Shown: positions 47,321-59,625 of the stretch, one piece after another | How the letters are laid out: each line of letters begins with the position of its first letter | Position numbering within the stretch: position 1 is the first letter of the stretch | The notes under the pieces: model-generated | Told to the model about the DNA's origin: nothing | What the model saw: only the letters and a program-made list of their open reading frames with translations | Database searches by the model: none | Position numbers and translations under genes: made by a program | Assembly (NCBI RefSeq): GCF_030867095.1 | Contig: NC_081827.1 | Span: 212,655,310-212,719,309, forward strand | Length of the DNA stretch: 64,000 nt | Direction of reading: 5' to 3' | Source: Alligator mississippiensis | Lineage: Eukaryota > Chordata > Crocodylia > Alligatoridae

Positions 47321-49289
47321 AGCCCAGCCAGCCTGGGGCCAGACTCCTGCCTAGTCACACAGTTTAGCACTCTCATGCCTCAGCCAGACCCTCTGCTGAT
47401 GCAGCCAGTGAGAGCAGAAATAGAAGTCCTAACTTTAAGAATTCTTGATAGCTGGTGTGTGTAAGAGGTACAGAGTGGATGCATAATGGTACAAGTGGAA
47501 ATTGGCGTTTAAAACATTCTTGGCCTAGGTATTATGGAGCAGGCAACGCTCTGAAAAAGAGGACCAGTTTATTCCACTAACACTGTGTATGTTATACATT
47601 TTTTAACATAGCAAGTGTTTTCTAAACCTGTTGATAAATGCCATTTTAATATTGTTACTAAGTTGAACTGAGCACTATTATACAATTTATGTGTATGGGT
47701 ATAAGTAATTCTCTATTATAGTCTACCTACTTTAAGGTAAAATTTAAGACTATGTGATCACATAATGTAAAAAATGTATCTTGTCAAAATGTCAGACTAC
47801 TATCTCTTCAGAAAAACTTCTAGCTGTTACTAAGTGTATGTCCTACAGCAGACCTGGTTTATTAAGTAAAAATGCTACTTTTTACTTCAGCTTAATATAG
47901 CCTCCTTAAGACAGCAACAGCTCTGTTGTGTGCTGACATCAGGTTAAAATATTAGACAATTTGACAGGCATCACAAAGAAAGTGAAGAAATGACATGTTA
48001 TGCCCCTGGTGCCTACAGATTTGCAATGAACATTGGTACATATATATAATGACCCAACTCATCACCAGCATATAAATCCTCTCAGATAGATAACTAAAAT
48101 AGAAATTACATGGCCAGGATTTCACCACGTCTTTGTGATGGAATTAGAAAACAACTACAAATGAATGACCAAACCTGCAAGTTTCATGCCTGTTTAATAA
48201 TTTGGCTTGTGTGGCATAGTGGACCTGTGAATTGTGGTAGTGTTAATACTAATAGTACTTTGAATTCTAGTGCTATAAGCCCACAAATCATGGTCTCAGT
48301 GCTGTGTGCCCATACACTGAGGTCTATGGGAATGTTGAAGGTGAAGAGGAAGAAGAAGCCATAGTGGTGCCTTCTTTCTGCTCCAAGATGTACTTTGTGT
48401 AAAAAAAAATAAAAATATGACACTTAAAATGTAGCAGTGGTAAGGTTTCCATTCCACATTTGAAGTTTCCTATTAAAATTCTATTATACGTTTCTTTTTT
48501 TAAAGAAGAGGGATAACAATCCCTCATAAGGCTGTTACTTTACCTACTTCTAACATAAGGCCACCACACTCCAACTTCCACTGCCACTAAAGTTCATTCT
48601 TAAATTCCATTGATAAAAAAGCTTGGCAATCATACCTATACAAGTTACATAAGATACCCATGACCCAAACTCATCCATGATTACACTTGATTTTAGACCA
48701 AGGAGCCATGCTGTCAATGCCTTGGACACTGGTATCCTTTACACGAGGAGAGCACTGAGAGGATGCCAGAAGGCTTGGGCCTCTGTTACTCTGGGTGCTG
48801 TACATCAGATTCTTGATCTGAAGCAAGTGACAAAAAATGTGGGGAAAGGGAAACAGATACTTGTAGTTTGCATACACATTTGTAACCACAGTTATCATAA
48901 ATAAAGTGCCAGCTATCCACATCTTTCCCTCAAGGCATCATTAACTAGCTGATTTATCCTAGAGAGGGAGGCAGAGGTAGGTTTTGGAGGAAAACACAGG
49001 GGCCTTATGGGAGATCATTCCGTGTGTGCGTGTGAGACACAGAGGATCAGGGCATGGGCAGATGTAGGATTTTGGGAGGGGGAGTGCAGGCGTCGTGGCA
49101 CATCATCACCTGTAACACCACACACATTTCCCCCTCTCCAGTGAAAGAGAAAGGAGACGAGAGGGCGAGCCCTACGCTATTTAGTTTAAAATCAGAGCAA
49201 AAACAAATACAAGTAGTGGAAGGGGCAGCTCTTCGCTTGGCCGTGTGTGTTAAAGCGCTGTACGCAGCACGCCAGGCAAACAATAGTCA
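47321..49289. other. Upstream region of TLK1, apparently unique
   Basis: AT-rich sequence with no recognisable element or exon. Any distal TLK1 regulatory sequence would be expected here, but nothing specific could be identified by eye. Confidence 0.45.
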
Positions 49290-49649
49290 GAAGACGCCGG
49301 GCCATTAGTCCCGCAGTCCTCGCGCTCCAACTCCCGAGTGATTCCGATTCATGACCCCGAACCGGCGTCGCCGAGCGGGGGCCAGCGCCCCCGGCACTTC
49401 CCCGCCGGTTGTGTCTGCGCCGGCTTCCTCCGGCCACACCTGAGTGCAGGTTTCTAGCTCGAGTTTGGGTGGGGCGGCAATCGATCTGGGGCGCAAATGC
49501 ACCCCCTCCGCCCAGGGTGCGGGGCGGGGCGGGCTGCTCCGGGAGCCGGGGCCCGGCGGGTGTGAGGGGCCGGCGGGCGGGGCCGGGGGCAGGTGCGGGG
49601 GGCGGGGCGGGAGGTGCGCGGCGGCCGCTCGGCTCGCGGAGGTTTGCGC

Positions 49650-49991
49650 ATGACCCCTCCCCCCCGGCGGCGGCGGCGGCGGCAGCGGCGGGGAAGCCTC
49701 GCCTTAGACACAGGCGGCTGCTCGGCGGCGGCCGCGGCGACGCAGTGCAGAGGTGCGGGCAGGTTGCGCGGCCCCCGGAGCCTCCCCGGCGCAGCGCGGC
49801 CGCCTCCGCCGCCACCTCCCGCACCGCCCCTGCCCCCGCCCCCGCGCCTCCCCCCGCGCTGCCGGTGCCGCTGCGGGCGTGGGCGCCGGGCCGTCCCCCC
49901 GGCCATGAGCGCGGCGCCGGGAGCCCCCCCGCCGCCGCCGCGCCGCCCCCCCCGCCGGCTGCCGCCGGGCCCCGCCGAAGTGGCTGGATGA
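49650..49991 (+). CDS. Upstream ORF of TLK1 ending at the TLK1 start codon
   Basis: A frame separate from TLK1 has ATGs at 49650 and 49905 and ends with TGA at 49989-49991. The TGA overlaps the TLK1 ATG (49988-49990) as ATGA. Depending on where transcription starts, the upstream ORF is 113 or 28 codons. The ATG at 49905 has G at -3 and A at +4 (moderate context), better than the TLK1 ATG. The predicted peptide is Pro/Arg/Ala-rich and GC-driven, with no domain. The likely role, if real, is to control how many ribosomes reach TLK1. This is inference; the overlap itself is seen. Confidence 0.45.
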   Translation: MTPPPRRRRRRQRRGSLALDTGGCSAAAAATQCRGAGRLRGPRSLPGAARPPPPPPPAPPLPPPPRLPPRCRCRCGRGRRAVPPAMSAAPGAPPPPPRRPPRRLPPGPAEVAG

Positions 49992-50141
49992 GTGTCCAAA
50001 GTAGCAGTGGAAGTTTGGAGGGGCCGCCATCTTGGTCCCGGCTCTCCACGTCCCCACCGAGCCTGCCGGGCTGCTCCGCGGCGGCGGCCGCGGCCTCAGC
50101 CCTCCCCGGCGCGCCGCCCGCCAAGCCGCCCAAGGACGGAG
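49988..50141 (+). CDS. TLK1: Tousled-like kinase 1, first coding exon (partial gene)
   Basis: TLK1 is a nuclear Ser/Thr kinase active in S phase that phosphorylates the histone chaperone ASF1 and so helps replication-coupled chromatin assembly. The exon encodes 51 codons plus one base, beginning MSVQSSSGSLEGPPSWS, which agrees with the known vertebrate TLK1 N-terminus as I remember it. It continues with a Ser/Pro/Ala-rich tail that includes six alanines in a row. It ends at a donor (GGAG|GTAACG at 50141/50142) in phase 1, as expected if the next exon begins with the rest of an Ala codon followed by the conserved MDEL segment. The coiled-coil and kinase domains lie in exons beyond the window. 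The frame is also open upstream to 49409 without a better ATG. The start context is weak (T at -3, A at +4). The N-terminal tail is the variable part of the protein, so differences from mammals are expected. Confidence 0.92.
50023..50035 (-). promoter_or_regulatory. YY1-type site inside TLK1 exon 1
   Basis: The sequence GCCGCCATCTTGG is a full match to the YY1 consensus (CAAGATGGCGGC on the minus strand). It encodes residues Gly-Pro-Pro-Ser-Trp of TLK1, so the same bases serve coding and possibly transcription. YY1 sites often lie just downstream of start sites in CpG-island promoters (established knowledge). Use in this gene is inference. Confidence 0.6.
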
Positions 50142-53100
50142 GTAACGAGCGCGGGACGCCCGGGGCTGGTGCGGGGGGTGACCGGCCCTCGGGGAGGGGC
50201 CCGCGGCAGCCGCCGGAGGCCGGTCCCGGGCGAGCGAGGGTCGGGCCAGCCTGGGGCAGCGGGGCTGGGCCTCCCTTTCTCTTCCTCTTCCTCTTCCCCT
50301 TCCCTTCGGGGGCGCCCGGGGACCTCCGCCGCGCGGGTGTGCGGGGGTCCGTGTCCATCTTCGCCCGCGGGCCCTGCCCGTGGGGATCCTCACGGCCGGC
50401 GGGGCCCTGCCTCTCGCCGCCCGGGAGAAGTGTCTCGCCGGCTGCCGGGGCTGGTGCCTGTGGCTGTTGTTGCTTCATGAAAAGAGTCGGGTACTTTTGG
50501 CATCGTGGAGGTGGAGCGGGGGGAAGCGCTGAGCCCGGAGGCTGCGCTCAGCCCTCCCCACAGGCAGGGGCCGGAACCGGGGGCGAGCCGGCGGGGTGGG
50601 AGGCGGGAGTGACAGGACACCTTCAGCCTCCCCCTCCCCCAATGACTGCAACTTTCTCCTTTCCTCCATCACATCTTAGCTGATAATGTTTCTCTCCTCC
50701 CTCCCTCCCCTGCTCCTCCCCTCTTGTGTTCGGAGAGAGCAGGGTGTTGTGGGTGTTTGCAGGGAATATCTGTATGAAGGTTATGAGCAAACAAGTCCTC
50801 GCTCTCTTGCTCTCGCTCTCTTTTTTTTTTTTTTGATTCCCTTTCAGTTATTGTCCATTTTCCGGCCTTGCCGCAAGATGTAGCAATTAGGCAGCGAGTG
50901 AAATACTCATGCCTCTTTTTATTTGGCTGAAATAACTCCTGGCTGAATGGCAGTTCCCACTAGAGGAGAACTTTTATGTACAAATGCATGCATTTGTAAA
51001 GTGATAAATATGCATGTTAAGCAGCTAGATCGTTTTACTTGGGGGGGTTTTGGGGGGGGCTGTTTTGGGGGTTTTTTGGTTTGGTTTTTTTTTTTTTTGC
51101 TGTATTGATTGCCTCAGGCTTTTGAATGCCCTCCTCCGTTTTCTGCTGCGTTGTGTAGAAAACATGGGTAGCCACATTGAGAACTTCCAAACTTAAAATA
51201 GTCTAATAGTATCTTAGAGAGAAACTGGATATCTTTGATCAGGAGACACTTAGGTAGTGTTACAGGTAGAAGCTGTTTGTTCTTTCAGTTTTAAGACGTG
51301 GCAATACAGGTTCCAGCCTTTAAAGTGTATAAGGAGCTGTGTGTCCTCAGTTCCCATGCCAGTAGTTGTCAGACTTGCATCATGCCTTGTCACTTTTGCA
51401 CATGCTCCTAGAGATGAGAGTGGCATGAATATGCTCTAGAAAATACTTCCAAAGGTTGGAATTGTGGTATATGTTAAAGATGACAAGTGAAGTGGCAGGC
51501 ATTTTGTGCATTCTGTCTCAGAAAACGAAGCTCTGAAAAAAGGAAGACAGCTCTGTACGTAATTGGCTTGGACTAAGTTTACTGGGTTTAGCGTTCTGTT
51601 TAATTCTAAATACAGAGGTCTGTGTAATTCTTAGAATTACAGTATCAGTAATAGTACATCTTTTATTGCTTATGCTGTGTTCTTGGAAAATACACTTCAA
51701 AATAATTTAAGATTTATGTTTGTAACCCTTTTTAAATAAGCCAGCTGCATTACTAGTGCTCTATAAGCACACTTGATATGTGCATCAAAATACAATTTCA
51801 TATTTACATATATCACTTAAAGTGGGGTAGTAATAATTATTTTATGGTTGCAGTAAAGTAATTTGTGCAATTCGGATTAAGCAGTTAGAGCAACCACACA
51901 ACCCTGCTGTATGCTTCACATGACAACCTGTAGCATTTGCGTATTGTATTAGTATATATCCACTGTGCAGAAACGTAAGGCTGTGCTTCTGCCCCCTAAC
52001 AATCACAGAGCCCTTTATTTCTGTTTGAAAAGAATGTAAGATATAAACAACCTTTGGATTTACGCTTTTCATGTCTACTCATGGGATATTAATAGCACAC
52101 CTTGGCTTAACGATAAGGAGACTTGCATGCGGAAAGCTGTTTGCATCCAAGTAACATACTCTCTAAAATATAAATTAGCTCTTCATAATGTAAGAATGAC
52201 CTAGCATTCTTCTTGAATTTTGAATGTCAGTATGTTCAAAAAATGACTAGTGGTTTAAAATATCCATTAAGTAGTATACTCAGATATGTTTTTTCTCATT
52301 GATTAGTGCCTTTAGAAGTCAGTAGTGTCAGTGGAAGTTACTTGCTTGCCTTCAGTAGAGTGTGGACACACCTGCTCTTACTAAATTAACGGATTGTTTA
52401 CATTTTATATGTTTCCTTTAATGTCTATAGTATATTTGGCAGATTAGTATATTTAGATATGGTATATGGGAGTGAGCTTAGGGCCTAGTTCTGCCCTCTT
52501 GATATGTTCATGCAACTCCCAGTGACTTCAGTGGGAGTTGCAGCTGTGTGTTTGAAGATAGCATAAGCCCTGTATTGGGCCTGCTCTGCATATTGTAGTT
52601 TATCCATCTTTTGTATGATTCACTTTGAAAGTCTAGCTTGAAGTTTTAATACTCTAGTAACAAGATATAGAAGGCCTGACTCTTGTATTTAAGAAGATCT
52701 AGACACATTTTTGTAAACTCTTGTGCAAACTTCTGTAACATGAAAAGAAAGCTATTTGATAGGTAACTGTCTCCAGAAATCATAAGAAAGCAGTAACCCC
52801 TCAATATTGGTTGTTAAGTAGCTCTTTAGGAAGTGTGGGACCCAACAAAACAGAAAGTGAAGGAAACTAATGGGGGGGGAAGGGAGAGGAGGCAAGATGG
52901 TTTTACTGAAATCAAAGACGCATATTTCTTGCTGTTCTTCTTCTGGGTGTGTTGTAGAAGTTGTGGCTTACATCTAACTGCTTTAGCCTTCCTTGTAAGT
53001 TGTTTAACGTTCTTATCTTTCTTTGTATTTGTGTAGTGATATTTATATCAATACATTTTAATATTATTTACATTTATCAAACCTTAACTTTATTTAAGAC

Positions 53101-53946
53101 TATATTGAAATTCATGCATACAGGAAAGAGTTATCACATGATATTTTTCAAATAATACAATACATATCATGAGGTTTCTGATGTGCATAATTGTGCACCT
53201 TGCAGTATTGTGTACTACTGTCTATGAAAGTAACTTGTATGTAGGGCAGTCGATCATTTATGGCAGTAAATATCCCATTAAAATATAGGAAAAACTGTTA
53301 GGGGACATTATTTAAGGCATAGTGTATCGCTATATAACTAAAACTTGTTTCATAATATAGATAGCAAATCAGAGTTATGGCTGTATGGGCAGCTTTGTTT
53401 TTTAAATGCTTTGAACTTTTAAATGCTTTAACTATATGACTAGCATTTTAATGTAGGCCTTTTATTAGATTACCTTATTCTATGTGAAAGAAGAGATTTT
53501 TGGTATGCAGGTATTACTTGCAAGTAATGCAAAGACTAAGGATGATGGGATATATTTGAAAACCTTACCTTGCTTTTATCCTTGCTTGCATAACATGTTT
53601 GTTAGTTAAGTGCTTTGCAAACTGTAGTTTGATGCTCTCATAATCAAGAGCATACACAGCAACAAGAAAAACAAAAGGGCAAATACTGTTTTAGCATAAC
53701 TGTATAACTAAAAGTCACCACTGTAACTAAGTGCAATGTGGTCCAAAATTAAATGCATATGACTATTAGAAAGTAGAATCCCCAGTTACAACAATTTAAA
53801 TGCATGTAACTTTACAAAGCAAGACATCTGAGGAGTTAATGTAAAGGTACCAGCAAACGATTTATCTACAAATATTAAAATAGAGTATTGTTTATGTACA
53901 CAGACTTATGTGCTATATTATGTCTACACAAATGTGAGGAGACAGT

Positions 53947-54445
53947 TCTTCATAGATGCTAGGGTCGGAAGGGACCTCAATAGATCATCGAGTCCGACCC
54001 CCTGCATAGGCAGGAAAGAGTGCTGGGTTCAGATGACCCCAGCTAGATGCTTATCTAACCTCCTCTTGAAGACCCCCAGGGTAGGGGAGAGCACCACCTC
54101 CCTTGGGAGCCCATTCCAGACCTTGGCCACTCTAACTGTGAAGAAGTTCTTCCTAATGTCTAGTCTAAATCCGCTCTCTGCTAGCTTGTGGCCATTATTT
54201 CTTGTAACCCCCGGGGGCGCCTTGGTGAATAAAACCTCACCAATTCCCTTCTGTGCCCCCATGATGAACTTATAGGCAGCCACAAGGTCGCCTCTCAACC
54301 TTCTCTTGCGGAGGCTGAAGAGGTCCAGGTGCCCCAGTCTCTCCTCATAGGGCTTGGTCTGCAAGCCCTTAACCATGTGAGTGGCCCTTCTCTGGACCCT
54401 CTCCAGGTTATCCATATCTCTCTTGAAGTGTGGTGCCCAAAAGAA
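53947..54445 (-). mobile_element. Young CR1 LINE 3' end in TLK1 intron 1
   Basis: A minus-strand, 5'-truncated CR1 of about 500 bp. It keeps an uninterrupted ORF2 C-terminus (54415-54029, 128 residues from an ATG) with MDNLERVQRRATHM, PYEERLGHLDLFSL and FRLDIRKNFFTVR. The clean frame suggests a recent insertion. It lies antisense to TLK1. A target duplication was not clear. Confidence 0.92.
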
Positions 54446-56724
54446 GAGGTCACAGTCTTGGTAAAGTTCCTAAATGTACGTTTGTCCCACAGATGCTAGA
54501 CAGAGTATGCCAACACACAGCTGGAGAGACGAATGTGAAAACTACCTGGTTGGAGTGGTTCCTTGTATACATTAAATCTTAAGTTATGTGATGCTTGGGA
54601 AATTTTCAGTTGCATGTGTTAATTTTTGTCCTGTTATTATTGCCCGAGTTTAAATGTGAAATTAAGCAGTTATAAACTGCTAACCAGTAACTCCTCAATA
54701 AGTTCAGGATTTCTTGCTGCTAATGTGTGTTTGAAGACTTGGAGCATTGCATTTCTCATAGAAGTGGCCAGTTGCTGTAAGCCAGTGCAAGAAATGTGGA
54801 TCATTTAGATTTTGAGGTGTTGCAGTGCTTTAACTTTGTTTTAAAATTGAAATGAATATAACAGTGATTAAAAAATGGAGATGGCTCTTTGTTACTTAAG
54901 TTGAGTATAATATGGGTAGGTGCTGTTTGAGGTTCCATAATGGGTTCAGATTCTGACCTGCAGCATTATTGGTGTTCCTGTTACCAGAAACTTCAGCAAA
55001 TAGATGCTCATGCTAGATTGGTTGATTGTTTTGTGATGTGTACAAATGAGGAAAGGGTCAAGGTAACTAAAATCACTGTTAGGTGTATCCTTATTTAGAG
55101 TTTGAACTTGGTTTTCCAGTAAGAGAGTTGTGCAATCTATTGTATTGCACAGAATACAGCAAATGTAATGCTTAATGACTTTAGTTTTTCTTTTAACTCG
55201 TCTGTCATGGAATTTCCCACCAAGCTTTTCTTGCCTTAAGAAGAAATTAAATAAGAGGAAACGAAAATATTAAGGACATGCTTTTTTTTTTAGTTTCTAT
55301 TAATTTCCAAAACAAGTAATGAATGTAACACTTCTTCTGTCTGTTGCATCTTTCTTATGTTTCCACTTAATAGTTTTGCTTTCTCTCAGTACCAAGCAGT
55401 AGACAACTTGCTTTTTTGTAATAGCGCTCTCCTGCAGTTTTTGGCAACATCAGTTTGGAACTTGCTCAATACCAGATAATTCTAACTAGTTGCAACATAC
55501 TATTGCACATGCCCTTAGGAAAGACTACTATACATAAGTTTATCCATGATCATGCTCAAAGATAGGTGCAGAATTTTGCTGTTTCAGTAAGCAATGGAGA
55601 ATGTGGAAAGATGTCAGGCTTTTAGAATCCAGGGCACTTCTTAAAATTCCTGACCATTCAATTACTATATTTATTTCCATACTAAGGCTACAGTTCTCGG
55701 CTTCTTAATCAACATGCTCCTTGGTTCAGTCTGTCATGGCTGACCAGCAGGGTCATAGTCACATTGAGTTCAAGGAGCAATCTTAACTGATATTTTTTAC
55801 TCCACTCTAAACTCTACATATACATAAGCAGTGACCTCAAAATTGGTAACTAACATGCGATTCTGAGGCAGAATATTTTCTGCTCAGAAGCAGAAGTTTT
55901 AGTTGATTTTTTTTTTTTAAATTTGAAATATTGAGACTTTTTGGGTTTTGTTTTTTGTTTTTTTTTAATTGGTTTCTAACCCTATTTCATTGCACAGATT
56001 GATTACAATATAAAGTCCATTCTTCCTTTCACCTCTGAAATCCCCATTCGTCTCATTATTCTTGAGGGTTCCTAAACTAAGGAAGAGTTCCAGGGTATAC
56101 GAGTGCATGACCCTCAGCAATCAGGGTTCCTGGGGTTTATGGGATGGAGTCAGGGGAAAGGAGGATGTTAACTATCCCCCTGCAAAAGATTATGTGGATT
56201 TAAGGTACCTCATCACAGAGGGGTTTAAATGACTTGTGTTATAAGAGGGTCCATTAGGCTCCTAAGATTGATAGAGTGAGGACAGGGAATATGGGCGTTT
56301 GGTAGGTGGGTAGGATGGATTGATTTAAAGTGATTGTTACTAGTTTTTATTTTGAGATAAATTATTAAGTTGAAAACATTGATTTAAAATGTATTTTTTG
56401 TTTTGAATTTGTATTGCTTAGTTATTTTCCTGAAAGAAAAGTTGATTCGCATTATTTCGTATAATTTGGCACTACTGCTTGTTAACCAGGAGAAAATGCA
56501 TTTAAGTAGTTATTCAGAGTCTTAATTTTTACATTTTCAATTATCTTTAATGTATTTCTTAACTTTTACACATGACGCATATAAAACTGTATTTGGATGG
56601 AAATTTGGAATTGATGACAATTATTTTTATTAGCTAAGTAGAACTAATTTAAATGTCCTGGTTACAGAACACAGGAGCATAGAACTGGACCACCTGCATA
56701 ATTAGATCCAGTCCTTCATGACCA

Positions 56725-56803
56725 TAGATGACCATTAATAGATAAGATAGTTGTCCAAGAACTGTAGATGACCATTAATAGATGAGAAGTTGTCCAAGAA
56801 CAA
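56725..56803 (+). repeat. 40-bp tandem duplication in the intron
   Basis: Two units beginning TAGATGACCATTAATAGAT at 56725 and 56765 are repeated head to tail with few differences. Confidence 0.85.
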
Positions 56804-56819
56804 CTATCATGTAATAATA

Positions 56820-57020
56820 AAGATTTTTAGTTCCAATAATCTTACGATTTTAGTACCAATAGTCCCCTTCCCCCCCTGCCCTCCCCCAAGCCCAGAGGAC
56901 CAAATGAAGAGGTTTGGGGTGACCAGGGCACCATCAATGTGTTGGGCCCTTGCAATGGTTGGGAATTTGAGGGGAAAAGCACCTGTACTTCACCATTTAG
57001 GAAGTCAGCATAACTAGAGT
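56820..57020. repeat. Dispersed repeat fragment
   Basis: Shares GGGTGACCAGGGCACC and AGCATAACTAG with the repeat at 8031-8100, in rearranged order relative to that copy. Confidence 0.4.
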
Positions 57021-58624
57021 TCAATTCATGTGCTATAACTTTGTAGTATGGATGCAGTTCTGTATGAGTTATGTCTTTTCCTTACTATTATAGCTATGCA
57101 CTAACATAAGGCATCTTATATCAATATAACTGCATCCATAAGGGAATTATACTGCTTTAATTGTACTCACCTAGTTTCAAGCAAAAAAACTTTTGAGGTA
57201 GACACATTCAGTAGTCCTTTGGGTTCTTGTTAGAACAAACATTTGTTGCGTCTTAAAACAAGCTTAGGTACAAGAATGTCATAGCAGAATATTGTGATGT
57301 CAGTCCATTTAACTGTATTGCACTATGCATTTTCCTCATTTAGGCAAAAAAATCTAATTTCTTGGTGGCAGACATTGTTTCATCCAGTCAATGTAAAGGT
57401 AATCTAATCTGCAAGTATCTTTCAGCATGAATAATCCTGACAACTATTACTATCATGTGCCACTAGATAAAGTTTAAAGGGCATTCAGTTGTGTTTCCTA
57501 TGTTAGATTCCCTATTCTGTTTGGCTGGCCCTTTTCTTGACATAAATTCAGCATGCATTTTATTAGCATGTTCAATTAAACGACCATTGAGTCTGCCTAA
57601 AGGAATACTACCACTGACTCTCACTGCCTGGTATCATTGTAATTGTTGTGGAACTTCAAGTGCTTTTAGATACTTTGTAGGTATTCTGAATATCTGGACA
57701 TATAATATAGATGCTTATGGCAAAATGTTGTATGACTAGCTTTTTGGTGGGTTTCTAATATATGTTTACACTTCTCTGGTAACCAAAGGAGAACTGTGCA
57801 CAAAGACTGACTGGTAAGAGAGTGCAAATCCCCTTGGTACAAGTCTTGAAGATTAGTTACAAAATGGATGTGTATGCAGTCACACACACAGCTATGCATA
57901 CACACCACACAGCAGTCTAAAAGAACCAGTGGTTCTCTGGTTTAAGAATTGCTGAGGCCAAATCTTCCTGCCTAATGCCCTGGCATAGTTCTTCTGCTCA
58001 CTACCCATTTCTCAACAGTTCCCCAGAGTCTGTTCCAACCCGCTATATCTTCAGTTGCACAGCTGCCTCCTTGCTGGTTTGATCTCCCTCTTTCTTTTAG
58101 CTCTACAGTAGGTTAACTTAGCTACATGCTTTCCTTTTAGCCCCAGCTGTTCTGGCCTCTTATCTGTGGCCAACTATCAGAACTTTTCACTTTGCCTTCT
58201 TGCAGCTTACACATACTACTCTTCAGACAATTCTCAATACTTTTGTGCTCTCATGTCTACTTCTTGATCAGTCAAGACCCAGGGACAATCTGTTATCTTG
58301 TTAACAATTTGGATCCCTGCCCAGAATGACTTCAGTCAAGGTCTTTCTCTTCAAACAATTCTGAATAGAAATAGTGGGAGAGGAAACATCCAATAATAAT
58401 GAATTGGCAATTACTGTAATCCTGCTTTTTATATATACAAGATGATCAGAACACATGGTCAAAGAGATATATGGTTGATCATGTGCTCTGATAATAGAAC
58501 TCTGTCCTAGTGTGTGTTCCAAAATTTGCATGCTTGTATGCAGGTTCAAAAGGTTAAGGACCTGTTTATGCGTATTCCCTGATTTGTGTCCTAAAAGACT
58601 AAATTTGAAGGGGGCAGGGGGTGT

Positions 58625-59065
58625 AAAATCTGTGTCACTGGTGAGATCTTTGTGTCACTAGGCTTCCCTCCCAGACTTTCACACTTGGTAGGCACACATG
58701 GGTTGTGAGAGACGGTTGCAAGGGGTCATTGGGAGGTCAGCACTTGCTCTGACCTGAGCCAAGGCCTGTTGTGGGGTGGCCTGCAGATTTTAAGTGGAAA
58801 GCAAACCCAGGGAGACACTAGACCAGAGCCATGTTCTGAAGGGCTTCTTGCTGAGTCTTGTAAAACCTTCTCTAGTAAAATACAGCTGAAGCTGTTCTGT
58901 TAGCAGAACTAAGAACTGAAATCCATGAGTGGCTAGCAAGCAGCTTGGCAGCTGAAAGAGCTGAACTCTGACTTGTTGATGGGCAGCTCAGGATCTGAAG
59001 ATTTATGGTTGTTTTTGCAACCAGTGTGGAGTGGTGGTGACTCCCAGTGGCAGCAGAGACCACCG

Positions 59066-59096
<31 letters not shown>

Positions 59097-59625
59097 TGGT
59101 AGCAGGTAGCTTGACCCCAAAAGGAGTGGTGGTGGTAGGTGGTGAACCTTCATTGAACTATGGCTACAGAGTGGCTTCAGCATCAGCAGGTGATCCTGGT
59201 GGTGACCCAGCAGTAGCCAGTGACACAGTCTTCACCAGCAATCCTGAGATGCCCCTGTTTCCTGGACTGGGGAAAGTTAACAACTCCCCATGGCAAAAGG
59301 GGAGTTTTCAGATGTGGACTACAACTGAGAGACTGAGGGTGTTTTAATAGATGGGGTATTTAATAGTAGGGGGATATTTGAGTTGTTTAGTAGTTTGGGG
59401 TGTTGAACACTTGAGTGAACTGATACTGTTTTGCTGTTCTTATTTCTCTTTAATAAAATTCTATTGTTTTATAATAAATTGCTTGCAAGTGGGGAAGTTG
59501 TTATTTTAGGACCCTTGTAAAGGTGATTTCCCCCCCCCCCCCCCCCCCAGTTTCTGAGTCAGGACTTGAGCCAAAACCCCAAAATTTGAACCTGGCAGAA
59601 GGGTTACATTACAAATCAAGCAGAT
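58625..59625 (+). mobile_element. Probable LTR-like segment with two long poly-C runs, in TLK1 intron 1
   Basis: About 1 kb with LTR-like features: AATAAA signals near 59452 and 59473 and an end GGCAGAAGGGTTACA near 59608. No coding region. C30 at 59066-59095 and C19 at 59530-59548 lie within it. Clear TG/CA limits with a target duplication were not found, so the limits are approximate. Confidence 0.45.
59066..59095 (+). repeat. C30 homopolymer
   Basis: Thirty uninterrupted C residues. The length in the assembly may be unreliable. Confidence 0.95.

Larger units (their letters stand above)
49290..50680 (+). promoter_or_regulatory. TLK1 CpG-island promoter
   Basis: GC content and CpG density rise sharply at about 49290 and fall by about 50680, enclosing TLK1 exon 1. 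GC boxes (Sp1-type GGGGCGGGGC) lie at 49521-49533 and 49597-49613. There is no TATA box at a useful distance, as expected for a housekeeping gene. A (CGG)6 run lies at 49665-49682. The start site is not visible in sequence; somewhere in 49550-49900 is an inference. Long open frames on both strands here come from GC-rich composition. Confidence 0.85.

Noticed and set aside
1-49289. Search for METTL8 or another TLK1 neighbour in the upstream region
   Set aside because: In mammals METTL8 lies upstream of TLK1, but I found no exon-like conserved coding segment; everything identifiable is repeat-derived.
49192-50478. 428-codon minus-strand open frame opposite TLK1 exon 1
   Set aside because: It spans a CpG island where stop codons are rare. 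The product is low-complexity Pro/Ala/Gly/Arg, with no domain or splice evidence. TLK1 on the plus strand explains the region.
49409-50683. N-terminally extended TLK1 frame and read-through past the donor
   Set aside because: The frame is open, but upstream in-frame starts are non-ATG. The known TLK1 N-terminus begins at 49988, and the GT donor at 50142 ends the exon in the expected phase.
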